From Monomorium pharaonis (taxonomy: Eukaryota; Arthropoda; Insecta; Hymenoptera; Formicidae): a stretch of DNA of 64,000 bases. Of this stretch, positions 53,690 to 63,720 are shown piece by piece. A program made the position numbers and the translations under genes. The stretch covers positions 16,542,355-16,606,354 of the forward strand of contig NC_050468.1 in assembly GCF_013373865.1 (NCBI RefSeq), read 5' to 3'. The notes beneath the pieces were generated by a model. The model worked only from the letters and a program-made list of their open reading frames with translations, was not told the DNA's origin and made no database searches. Position 1 is the first letter of the stretch; each line of letters begins with the position of its first letter.

Positions 53690-55640
53690 ACTCAATTTTT
53701 GTCACCTTCAATACCTCCATTCTCATGATGCTATTTATGAGATTTTACATACCTCTAGTCTCATGAGCTATTTATGAGCTTTTACATGCCACAAATTAAA
53801 ATTTTCGAGTTCATTATTCTGAGTAGGAATTTAACATTTTTGTAGGAGGAGGGGGGACCGAGCCGACGTACGTATTTCGTAAGCTTGTAAATAGATAAAT
53901 AATATTTAGTTATTAAATAAATAGTCTATATGATTTTAAGTACAGTTCTCTCTTGTATTGGGGAGATTTAGGATAATTTTCGCGTAAATGGGTTACAGCT
54001 CAAAAATCGAAACGTACATATTTCATACATATGAGCTTGTAAATGGACATACAATATTTAGTTATGAAATAAATAGTCTGCGTAATTTTAAGTACAATTT
54101 TCTCTTATTGGGGAGGCTTGAGACAATTTTATTGTAAAGGGGTTGCAACTCAAAGATCAGAATGTATGCATGTATGTAAAGAATGTGTGTAAGAGTTAAT
54201 CTTTAAAATTTTGTACGCTACATTCTTAATATAATTCTTAAGGTATTATCTACCCTTCAGTCGTGCTCAAAGAGCATGGTTCGCGGAAAAAAGAGAAAAC
54301 GCGTATAAGTCAAAGTAAGTGAAAGATGATATAACTTTGAACACCTGGGCCGCACACGCGTGGCGCTTCGTATCCGTGTGCACACGTACATAACATACAC
54401 AATCTCACAACAAAGTAAACGAGGAGCTGGCAACGTCGCATTGCACGAAAACAGCAAAAGAAATAAAAAAATATTGAATACAATTATAGAGTACTTGACC
54501 AAAGCTGAATAAAGTATTAATAAAGCGATCTTGTTAGCTAGGCTATAGCTTTTGTCCTATCTATAGATATATAGTTTTTTGTAATTTATAAGATAACGTA
54601 TAGTTTGAGTTTTTGTATTTTTAAGAATCTTTTGTTCAAATAATTGCGTTTGAAGCATTATGTTTAGATAATTTATGTAAAAGTATTTTATTTTTGTTAC
54701 TGAACACTCAAATTTAATAGTGTTAAACCTTTTTTATTCCAACCTATAAATTCAAATGTCATTGTGTCAATCATTATTCACTCTAAAAACCTGTGAAATA
54801 AATATAAAATAATTTACCATAATCTTATATTTGTATCTTGTACATAAATATCAAATATACGCAAATACTTGCTTCATCTCCTCGCTCTCACACTTTCATT
54901 CATGCAGCGCGATGTTGCCGCTACGCTGTGAGTGAATCGCTCGCTACTTGTAGTCGAATTCAAAATAATAAATTTTCAATTAGATTTACGTAGAAACGGC
55001 ACGGGCGTCAACTTTGTTTTAATTTAATACAAATATGTTCTAACAAATGTCAGTTTTTTAAGAAAATTTGTTGCGAGGATTTTTGTCTATAAGCCATAAT
55101 GTTCAATTTTTTTACATTCGGCCTATCTTCCCTATGTTAAAAAACTTCACTTTGCGACTTCATAGTTTAAGTTTGGCACGGCAAATCGTTTTAAAATTTT
55201 AATCAATTATGCGAAACAGCTTAATCTACTTGTATAACAAATTTTTTCAAAATCTGTTGGAGATCGATTTTGGCAAATAATACCTTAATAAGTTTTATCA
55301 TTTTTTTCTTATAGTTTTTTCGAGTTGCATTTGTTAGGGGGTTATTTAGAGGTTAAAGGGATGAGCTCAATAATTGCAACTATATCAGTTTTAAAGCTCA
55401 TAAAAAGCTCTTAATTCTCCCGCAATGACCAATACAATATCTTAATTTTTAAGTGGTGGAGAAGCTGAGTCAACTCAGGTCACAAAAAATGTTAAATCCC
55501 TACTCAGAATAATGAGCTCAAAAATTTTAATTTGTAGCATGTAAGAGCTCATAAATAGCTCATAATTTTGCGTTATTCGTTTTTTTATTTTTGCATAGTG
55601 AGGGGGCCAGCTCGACAGGGGTATTAAAACATCTTGATGT
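53690..55640. repeat. Composite repeat cluster with inverted 80-bp modules
   Basis: The module around TGAGCTATTTATGAGC...ACATGC-ACAAATTAAAATTTT...CATTATTCTGAGTAGG at 53762-53841 recurs inverted at 55485-55564 with roughly nine bases in ten identical. Shorter degenerate copies stand next to each: 53723-53760 on the left, and 55361-55418 in the same orientation as 55511-55566. Between them lie two tandem units of about 152 bp (53882-54033 and 54034-54185). The interior has CpG-containing stretches at 54290-54440 and 54890-55010. It may be a non-autonomous element with subterminal repeats. The outer ends are not defined. Confidence 0.55.
53882..54185. repeat. Two tandem units of about 152 bp
   Basis: Both units start AGCTTGTAAATRGA and share ATATTTAGTTAT-AAATAAATAG, ATTTTAAGTACA-TT, TATTGGGGAG and GGGTT-CA-CTCAAA in order. 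They lie inside the 53.7-55.6 kb composite repeat. Confidence 0.7.
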
Positions 55641-55844
55641 AAGAAAAAAATATTAAAGATATTGAATATGAACCATTAAAGATGTCAAAAAATTAAATTA
55701 GAACGTCTAGTATATAATTATTGAATAATATATTTTAAAAAATACATTAAGGAAACATATCTACACATCTATTACAGCACCAATTGCCCATTAAACTCTT
55801 CACAATTAATTTAATGTTATGTAAATTGTTTTTTGAAATACGTT

Positions 55845-55912
55845 TATCCTAGTAGAATTCGAACTCTGGCCTTTGGATCATGAGCCTTGCCTTATTTACT
55901 ACGCTATTCTTT
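55845..55912 (-). pseudogene. tRNA-like sequence, probable tRNA-Met-derived SINE or tRNA relic
   Basis: The minus strand carries an A-box-like TAGCGTAGTAAATAAGGC, then CTCATGATCC (a CAT anticodon-loop look) and a B-box-like AGAGTTCGAATTCT at tRNA spacing. The stems no longer pair well. It is a Pol III-type relic rather than a working tRNA. Confidence 0.45.
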
Positions 55913-56504
55913 CTGTTAATGAATGTGTTATATTGTTTGTTTATTGTAAACAGCGCACCAATAAATTACCATGCTACATTGTAGAATTTATAAAAATATT
56001 ATATATGTACAATATTTTTACCGTTGTTCGATATTTTATTTATTTTACTTAAAACAATAAAGAATCATAAATTGTTTACACAGTTTATTATTTAAAATTA
56101 TTAAAATTTTTAACCATATATTTTAGTGAAAATAATCAAACATATTTTATATTTAACAGAGTAGGATGTAAAATAGATGTAGATATTAATAAATTAGAGA
56201 AAATTACATTTTTCGCAACGCAATATTATCTTACAAATATCATGTTTTCAAGGTCAATTTTATGAAAAAATTCTCTTTGTATAAATAATTAAACCTATTT
56301 CCAATTTAATTTAATTTGATTATTTTGTCAAATATCAGACTATCAAAAAATATCATAATGATTAGATTAATGGTAATAACAGTAAGAAACGTGAAGAAAC
56401 AGAAATGTAACATTAAAAATCAAGGAGAAACGAATATAAGCACAAAATTTTTAGATATTTGAAAAGAAATCCTATTTCAATCTAATAAAAACAATCTAAA
56501 GTTT

Positions 56505-56880
56505 CCTGTTAAAAGCACTTTAAAAGTTCGATTGTTGAAAATGCAATGTAATGATCTCTCCGCGGTCAAGAAAAAATAAAAAATCTCTTCATATCTCCGC
56601 GTTATTGAAATGTTTTCAGAACAACCATCTAATGTTATCTTAAAATTTCTACTAAAAACAAAATCGATAATTCCATCATGAAAGTTAAAGATGCGGACAT
56701 TAGAAATAATATCCCTTTTTAACGAGAGAAAATCCGATTTATGCATAATAAAATTGTATAAAATTATATCATTTTTTCTATACTAATAAAACTAAATTAC
56801 TGTTTAAAGAGTTACGTGTCAGAGATAATATGACAGCAATTAAAACAATAATATAAAGTAGTTATACATCTGTTTTAACA
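56505..56880 (-). repeat. Diverged paralogous segment, copy B (partner at 52155-52510)
   Basis: On the minus strand this copy retains an 89-codon ATG-initiated frame (56477-56746) whose middle (NFKITLDGCSENISIT..., ...FFLTAERSLHCIFNNR) corresponds position by position to copy A, including matched Asn, Lys, Cys and NNR. Similarity in frame suggests decayed coding sequence or a repeat with a former open frame. No signal, membrane or catalytic motif is recognised. Confidence 0.5.
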
Positions 56881-57462
56881 ATATGTATAACAACAAATGA
56901 AATTGCAGATTTCGTCACAATTTTGTTTAAATAAGAGCCATTAATTGTGGCTTAATATTATTATAAAAAAAACACATTAATTTTGTCAAATTGCTATCAA
57001 TTTTAATTTAATAGCTAAAAGATGTTATTAAACATGTTTTCAAAAGATTTACGATATCCGTGCATAAGTTCGTTTACGGCATTCTTGAATACAAGAATGG
57101 TCCTCAACGTCAAGGTCTAAGAAACTTCATCGTTATATTTTATATTACTTTTTATTATTTAAAAGTATAAGTTAAGTTTATATAAAATTTTTTTACATAT
57201 ATGCATGTGCAGCATACGTTTGCATATATACAATACATATGCAATACATATACTTTTAAATTTACGTTATTATATATATTTTCATATACACAAATTTGTG
57301 ATTGTTATTATCACTTACATATACATTTTCAAAATAGCTACAAAGATAAATTTTATATAAAAAATTACTCCTAAAAATTTTATATCAAAAATTATTCGTG
57401 GTAAGCAGTAAGCTTGAACCAAAAAAGAAATTATAAAAATTTCTACTATATTCTTTGTCGAA

Positions 57463-57630
57463 TTGCTATCATGTAGTATTTATATTACTTATGGTGTATG
57501 TACATTCTTTGGAATTTTTTCTCATGGTCCGTTACTATCGTACATAGTAATTTTCTCGGTCCACGATGTGTATAATACAAAATTATACAAAATGTTTATG
57601 TTTATTAATAAATTTTCAGGTAAGAGGAAT
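57463..57630 (+). other. Plus-strand AG|GTAAGA junction: possible ratchet site or exon end
   Basis: TTATTAATAAATTTTCAG is joined directly to GTAAGAGG (junction 57619/57620), which is formally a ratchet-type site on the plus strand, although its tract is A-interrupted. Alternatively it is the donor of an exon: the upstream frame reads FFGIFSHGPLLSYIVIFSVHD and stays open for about 50 codons, starting at TTG 57463. No family is recognised. The site is weaker than the two minus-strand ratchet candidates. Confidence 0.22.
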
Positions 57631-58150
57631 TTTAAATATGCTTTGATATTTAGATTAATAACTATGTTTCAAGACTGATAAAATTGTCAGCGCAGTTTAT
57701 ATAAACTAAGAACATTGACTTAATAGAAAAATTATATTCAATACAAAGATCCGCTGCAAACCAAATAAGTAATCTTAATTTTATTTATATATTGGATACA
57801 TTTATTGGTCAGAGAATTAACTTACTATTATTATTTATTAACAAATGTTGCATTTTTACGTTATATAAAATATAAATTCCTAAGAAATTTACATTACTTT
57901 TGCAAACATTACAAATATATCATACAAGCAAAATAATAAAAATATATATATAACTTAATTACACTTTACATATGCAAATGTGTAACTTTAAAGAACTTGT
58001 AAAGTCTTTGTAAAAAATACAGTAAATAAAAACAGTATGCTTCAGATGTATCCACCCGTGACTTCTTGCTTTCAAAAAGCAAAATTGTTTTTCCATTTGT
58101 GGAAATGTATAACTTTTTTGTAATATGATTTAAGAAAATGATTTATATTA

Positions 58151-58810
58151 CAGTCTGTCTAAAAAAAAAAAATTTTTAAACCATTTGTTATAAAGCAATA
58201 TATGGTAAAAGAGTCAAGTGAAAACAAGCTCACAAAAGATTTAAGATTATATTTTATTAAAGATAATCAACTAAATTTAAGCACTAAATTAGAAACGTTT
58301 TGAGTGTATACTACTTAATCAGTTTTTGTCTTTATAACTGTAATAAGAAACAATATCTTAATAAATTATAGACGAAATATAGTGTTAGATGAAAAAATTA
58401 TCTGAAAATATAACGATAGATAAAAAAAAACACATCATAATATTTTTCTAATATACTGTGTGACCTCTGATATGGCCTTTTTTAATCTACTGTTAATATT
58501 ATTATTGACATAAAGATCTTTATATAAATCAAATTTGTCAAATCAATTGTTTAGCTTCCATATTTTCTTTCCAGAAAGCTTTAGTTTCATATATAACCAC
58601 GATTCTTATAAAATTTGTTCTTTGCGACGTTTTTACTTCTTTCAGAAATGTGTAAAGAAACACAATTTTAAATTGTTTTACATGGCATTCATTAAATATA
58701 CCTTTTTAATAAATAATTTTTCATTCAAAACGGAAAAAGCGCTGTCTAAAATTTTTTCTAATGTTTTCAAAACCAAAATTATGCCTGTTATTTTTTTATT
58801 AGACAAACTG
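58151..58810. mobile_element. Tc1/mariner-like non-autonomous element or remnant, 660 bp
   Basis: The left end CAGTCTGTCTAAAAAA at 58151 is matched by the inverted right end CAGTTTGTCTAATAAAA ending at 58810. Both are flanked by TA (58149-58150 and 58811-58812), the Tc1/mariner target. CAGT-GTCTAAAA ends and an internal GTGTGACCTCTGATATGGCC near 58459 are typical of Tc1-like sequences. There is no DDE transposase; the 93-codon frame inside begins at TTG and is not recognisable. It is therefore an internally deleted or decayed copy. Confidence 0.6.
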
Positions 58811-58886
58811 TACTAACTCATAACTTGTATGTCACTAAGAAATTTTATAGATTGTTATTATCTTTTATGTAACAGAATGTCTATCT

Positions 58887-59122
58887 GAATTTTTAATATA
58901 GTATTATACTTGTGCAGCCATGTCTACATATTTTACGAATGCCATGGTTCATGAATTGCCTGCGAAATTTTATTTTATACTCATATATGTATACTCACAT
59001 ATATATATATGTGAGTATACATATATGAGTATAAAATAAAATTTCGCAGGCAATTCATGAACCATGGCATTCGTAAAATATGTAGACATGGCTGCACAAG
59101 TATAATACTATATTAAAAATTC
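58887..59122. repeat. Perfect 236-bp palindrome (118-bp arms, no spacer)
   Basis: Reading outwards from the centre at 59004/59005, inside an (AT)n core flanked by CAC and GTG, every base pairs with its partner until GAATTTTTAATATAG on the left meets CTATATTAAAAATTC on the right. Non-repetitive words such as GCAGCCATGTCTAC, CCATGGTTCATGAATTGCC and TCGCAGGC occur once in each orientation. The outermost 21 bases of the right arm (AGTATAATACT...) recur in direct orientation at 59138-59158. There is no TA-flanked TIR family signature. It is either a very recent fold-back duplication, a long hairpin locus, or an assembly or sequencing artefact. Confidence 0.9.
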
Positions 59123-59156
59123 ATATATTATATATTATAGTATAATACTATATTAA

Positions 59157-59231
59157 AAACATATATATATATATATATATATATCACTATATATATATAC
59201 ATACACGCGCATGCGCGTGTGTGTGCATGTA
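59157..59231. repeat. (AT)n followed by a GCGCATGCGC hairpin and (GT)n
   Basis: Two (AT)n blocks, then ACACGCGCATGCGCGTGT, which is self-complementary, then GTGTGCATG. It lies just 3' of the 59240-59569 gene. Confidence 0.9.
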
Positions 59232-59239
59232 CAATTTTT

Positions 59240-59569
59240 TTAAACTATTGCTAGCAAATTGGCCTCCATTATTTCAGCAATATATTTATAATTTGTTAAT
59301 AAACTTTGTTCACAGAATTTGACAGCAGATTCGTGGCAAAATTCAAGCAATATCTGCATATGCGAGCAATCTATAATAATATCAGACTTGCAAAAATCGA
59401 ATAGAAATCGCAAATCTTGCTCGATTATTACTGCCAATCTTAGTACAACATGATCAGCAAGCTTTGTCATATTTTCAATAGCAATTTGCCGACATCTTCT
59501 GATGTTACAGACTCTGTATGCAATTTGTATCCTTTTTGCTGACAATGGTTGATAGCAGACATTTGGCAT
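59240..59569 (-). CDS. Compact intronless gene, 109-codon helical protein, possibly histone-fold-like
   Basis: This is a complete frame from ATG at 59569 to TAA just below 59243, with mixed codon use and GC clearly above the surroundings. The protein is 109 residues, Cys-rich (about 9 Cys), without signal peptide or membrane helix. Residues about 33-80 form a long predicted amphipathic helix (IENMTKLADHVVLRL...), a short loop containing IIIDCSH, and another helix (MQILLEF). This long-helix / loop-with-Asp / short-helix order resembles the alpha2-loop-alpha3 part of histone-fold proteins such as CENP-X. That is a pattern resemblance only, not a homology call. A TATA-like TATATAAAT lies about 60 bases upstream of the ATG, with CCAAT- and TATCGAT-like motifs further up. 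The 3' side runs into an AT/GT microsatellite and a perfect palindrome, and no AATAAA was seen close by. A retrocopy is an alternative. Confidence 0.55.
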   Translation of the reverse strand: MPNVCYQPLSAKRIQIAYRVCNIRRCRQIAIENMTKLADHVVLRLAVIIEQDLRFLFDFCKSDIIIDCSHMQILLEFCHESAVKFCEQSLLTNYKYIAEIMEANLLAIV

Positions 59570-59835
59570 GATCTGCTTTCAACACACTTACAATTAGTTA
59601 TCTAGATATACACGGTATTTAGGTTAGATTTATATATCACAACATACAAAGTGAACTCGTGGTTTCATTGCCTAACATGGTACAGCAATCACTATTGGTT
59701 TTCGATGAAATGACTGTACGTACACATAGCCGTTTACAATGATCGATAATCGAAAGTCTGTTCTTTGTAGGGTCGTTTACGATGCGCTCACGAGACAAAA
59801 GCTGCTCCGCGCTTGCTCAATGAAAAAACTGATAA
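59570..59835 (-). promoter_or_regulatory. Putative promoter and 5' region of the 59240-59569 gene
   Basis: This is a higher-GC stretch directly upstream of the ATG. On the minus strand it carries TATATAAATC near 59628-59637, an ACCAATAG box near 59691-59698, TATCGAT near 59743 and a GC-richer block (GCGCGGAGCAGC) near 59805. The order (GC block, DRE-like TATCGAT, CCAAT, TATA, ATG) fits a short insect promoter. No experimental start site can be inferred. Confidence 0.35.
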
Positions 59836-59839
59836 TGAT

Positions 59840-60985
59840 ATTATTAACCTCTCCCATAACACTTTTAACATTTTTATTTAAAAACATAGTTTGACCCTAC
59901 TTGCCCATCTTATCTATATCAAAATGTACATATTAATATGGTCATGTTTTTCTGTTATTAAAAAAAAAGGTAAAATAATAAAATTTCTTTAAAAAGAAGC
60001 GTAAATTCTCAATAATGATAAAATGCAACAAAAATTTTTATAATAAATATTTTTTCCATGCAACTAGTAAATTATTATTTACACAATAATGGAAAAACTT
60101 TGTAAACTAATGATGCAGAAAAAAACATATATTAAACATTTTAATCTATAAATTCAAATAAATGGAAGCTATACAAGAAATAAAACGAAGAAATTATTGT
60201 TGAAAAATAATAGAAGCCCATTTGTGTAAATGTCAAATTCAGCATAAAATTTAATAAATATCACAATATGAAATTCCGTATTTGAATTAAATTTTATATT
60301 TAGAAAAATTTTATGAAAAGCATTATTTTTCTTACACTCAACAAAAAATTAAATTTTCTATGATATAAAAAATATCTATTGTACGGTTTATATTTATCGT
60401 TATTCAATTTTTGCTACAAAGCAAAACAAACCAGAAGTATAAAAAATATTATTTTGTGTATATAAATACTGATAAACATACATTTTTTAGCATAAAATAA
60501 ATAAAATAACAATAATTCTTATTTAATATTATTTTTTAATTGCAAGAACTATTTGCTACCTAAATTTAAAAAATTTAATGTTATTACGTTATTTTATAGA
60601 TTGTATAATTTAATTAATTTAATTTTTTAAATATTGTTTTATAAATGTTTAACATAGTTATAAAATTAAATTGGATTTAAAAAATATTATTTTAATAAAT
60701 TTAACGAAATTAACTTTATTGTAGAATAATTTCGTAAAAATTTAAAAATTTGTCATTCTTTTTACGGTATATATATATATATATGTTCAAATAAAAAAGT
60801 TAATTCGCTATGCAAATTAAATCCGCATTTATAAAATCTATTCTTGCGGACTCAAAGTAGGATCATATTAATCTTGCCTGTATTAACATTGTTTAATGAG
60901 ACATATGTTTCATTAACTATTAGTTTATAAAGTAGAATAAAATCATGATAGTTAAAATCGGAATCACATCCGAAATAAAGACCAA
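59840..60985. other. AT-rich intronic DNA between the two right-end genes
   Basis: On the minus strand this follows the 60990 donor and so is the start of the inferred long intron. It includes (TA)n at 60768-60785. Nothing else seen. Confidence 0.5.
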
Positions 60986-60990
60986 CAAAC

Positions 60991-61439
60991 CTTTCCTCCA
61001 ATCTAAAGGACGACCTGGACAGGTCACTCCAAGCACTCATGCTCCGGCTGCGTCTCCTGCAGGACTGTTGGGGCGCCAACAGTCTACTGCTGCTTCTTCG
61101 CCTAGTGGACGCCAGATTTTCTGCTTGAAAATACACTTTAGGCGTTTTCTGTTGGGACGCGTTCGGTGGCGTCGAGGTCGGCGTGACCGCCGTCGAAGTG
61201 TGGAGTTCCGGCAAGGCCTCGTAGTCCCATGCTCTGGCGCCCATATCGAGCAAGGGCACCGACGAGGCTGTGCTGGAACCACGAAGCGGATCCCGAGGCT
61301 TACGATAATGAAACAGGGTGAAGATTTTACAGCACGCTGATTCGTTCTCTTTACACTTCTTCTTTTTCTTCACTCCCGGCAGCTTCACTTTGAAATGATC
61401 GCAGAACGTGTGAGATTTACCGGCGACGTCCGGCCACAT
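60991..61439 (-). CDS. Probable N-terminal coding exon, unrecognised basic Ser/Arg-rich protein
   Basis: The frame is open from a TGA just above 61475 down to the exon end. The first in-frame ATG is at 61439, with A at -3. The exon closes at AAAG|GTTTGT (donor G at 60990) after 149 codons plus two bases (phase 2). Past the donor the translation becomes AT-rich and loses its protein-like look, which supports the splice. The peptide starts MWPDVAGKSHTF and has a run of five lysines near residue 24, a CCKIFTLFHY segment near 36-45, a Thr/Pro-rich middle (about 85-105) and an Arg/Ser-rich end (about 115-148). There is no signal peptide or membrane helix, so it is probably intracellular and largely disordered. 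I do not recognise the family. GC is far above the flanks. Two short upstream ATG frames overlap this start, so the true 5' boundary could instead be a splice acceptor near the ATG. Confidence 0.62.
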
Positions 61440-61499
61440 CGTTCTTTTGACCACATTGCCATAAATCTTCTCCAATCATTTAGCAAAGTAGTTATAAGT

Positions 61500-63479
61500 G
61501 ATCGACCAGGCACGATGAACAAATTCGAAGATACGTATATACATAATTGATTGATAACGGAGAGAAGAAATTGACAAATCTTGAATGAACATCTTGAAAA
61601 AATAATAGTTCTAATGTGTAATAGCTCAATTAGCTTGTTATAAAAGATTTAGAATTTTTGTTCATCTTTTCTATAATTGTTATAACATTGTTCTCATTTT
61701 GTGAATACAATATTGTAAATGCTTTATAATATTTTTGTATTCATATTCTGTTTTATATTCATATTCTGAATAATCCATTAATCTTGCATGAGCATAGTTT
61801 CAATATGTTATAAATGTATTTCGTACATTTATTATTTCTTTAATTATCAAATTTTTAAAAAAGTCACTGTCGTCGGAGATCTAACATTCATGCTTGCAAT
61901 AAATTAGCAGAGCCTTTCTGTTTCTAGTTTTTTAAGAGGCATCAAAGACTATTAGAACTGCTTGCTTGATACACAGCAGGCAATAAAATTATTGCAGAAA
62001 ATATGAGCGTCTACTTAAAGCTGTTTCGCTATTCGTGAAAGTCGATTACGTTCGAGTTAAGTATTGTCTTTCTTACAAGCGTAATTAAAAACCCTCGGCA
62101 AAAGTATGTTGAGAGAAGAAGCGACGGGGTAATCTTGAAATCTATTCAGTAAAACGAACTTTCAATCTAAATTATTTTGATCTTGTATTCGATCTACCGA
62201 GTAAATTTGTAACGGAAGAATTTGTAAGTCCTGGTTCTTCGAAACAGAGAGAAATTTCTCCTTCTCCATTGTTGTTTTCTCTCAAAACAAGATGGAAGAC
62301 GATAACTTGTAGTAACTTTGCGAGGTAGTTTTATATGTATATTTTCGCTTTGTAGAATATTACCAATTAAAGCATTTTTTGCTTTGTTGAGAATATTGCA
62401 AGCTATTGCACAAACTACTATAGTTGATATTATTCCAACTAATAAGCTCTTAATACATTAACAATGTTCATAAAAATTCTGAAAAACTTCGTAACGCTGA
62501 ACATTAATTTTTCCGATGCTAACTTATTGATTTTCACAACGAAGAATTCACAATAAAGATTTAGGTTTTAAAAGTAGTTTTTCAAAATTCTAATTCCTAA
62601 TTTCTAATGAACTTTAACAAATCTCATGTAACTAACGTTTTAATATAATAAATATCATCGACGATATTTATATCTTTTGTTGATTATATAGAATAACAAG
62701 TTGCGTCGGCTACTCTTGATCACCGAAAATGCATCAAAAAGCGCAGATTAGATAATAATAACGATCGAGCATAAAAGAGTGACTTGAGATTCCCTTCTGT
62801 TCCATTTCTTGGTTCCAATCATTGTCAAACTTCGATTAACGTGAAGGAGAGTTCCATAAAGTTTCCCACTTCTTGTACTCCTACTTCTGATATCAAGTGA
62901 CGCATACATTGAACGCTTTCCTCTCAAGACAACAATAACGATTGATCGTTAATAACAATAGAACAGGGTGAAACATTAACGCACCTTGCGCAACTACGGA
63001 AAAGTATATTCGAAAATTCCCTTGGAATCGTTTTGTATTGATTCGCACTTCTTTCTCATTCGCCAAATGAAAATATACTTAAAGCATTTTGCGAGATGTT
63101 TCACACAAGAGTCACACTTTTTATCTTTTGAGTGCGAGTTAAAAGAGTTTTCTAGTACCCTCCATTTGCGCGATCGCTCTTTTTTATCAAAGTAAAACGA
63201 TGTTTATTTTAAACTTATATTACTTGACATATTATTTATGCATTACAAACTACTTAAATGAATTATTAACGATCATAGTCACACGCACAAGAGCTGAATC
63301 TCGCATAAAAAGTATTGGCGTACCAAAACGAGATAAAACATCGTTCATTTTTTTTTCGAATAAACTTTTTGCTATTATCTTTATCTTTATTATTCAGCAA
63401 AAAAATGCATGTTTTATGTGATGAGAGTCTTGCCAGGAGATTCTTCGAGATAATAAAATAATATCTAGAGAATGTGCAC
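61500..63479. other. Upstream region of the minus-strand exon, possible 5' UTR intron
   Basis: Blocks at 62000-62340 and 62690-63200 are GC-richer and unique (GTGACGCATACATTG, CGATTGATCG). On the minus strand GCGCAAG|GTGCGT at 62985/62984 is a plausible donor of a 5' UTR exon. No coding frame is convincing. Confidence 0.35.
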
Positions 63480-63720
63480 AACACACTCTTGATTAATTGC
63501 AGCTGCCTCCGCGACAACGGTCACATAAGCATCTCGAGACACATCGTTTACACGACATCGTTTCTGTCTGACCTGAATGACGTCACATGGTGATCGAAGG
63601 TCACGGTCAACGAACACAACATCTAAAACAACGCGGAGGTTGTAAGTTACGCGAGCTCAACTTTAACATCTTGATAAGATTGCATCAGTTTCATCTTACT
63701 TAACGAGTTCCTGAATGGTC
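63480..63720. promoter_or_regulatory. Promoter-like region with a perfect CRE, upstream of the minus-strand exon
   Basis: It contains TGACGTCA (63579-63586, palindromic cAMP-response element), nuclear-receptor-like half sites GAAGGTCACGGTCA (63596-63609), CAGCTG (E-box, 63500) and CpG-containing words (CAACGCGGAGG). It lies 2.1 kb upstream of the coding exon at 60991-61439 on the minus strand. A GCGCAAG|GTGCGT donor-like site on the minus strand near 62984 could end a 5' UTR exon starting here. This is inference only. Confidence 0.3.

Noticed and set aside
54257..54502. 81-codon minus-strand frame with a hydrophobic start
   Set aside because: TTG start, lies inside the composite repeat, no supporting promoter or family.
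58535..58816. 93-codon plus-strand frame
   Set aside because: TTG start and contained in the Tc1-like remnant, including its terminal repeat.
60945..61340. 131-codon plus-strand and 81-codon minus-strand frames
   Set aside because: Antisense and out-of-frame shadows of the 60991-61439 exon, with Arg/Pro-rich composition typical of shadows.
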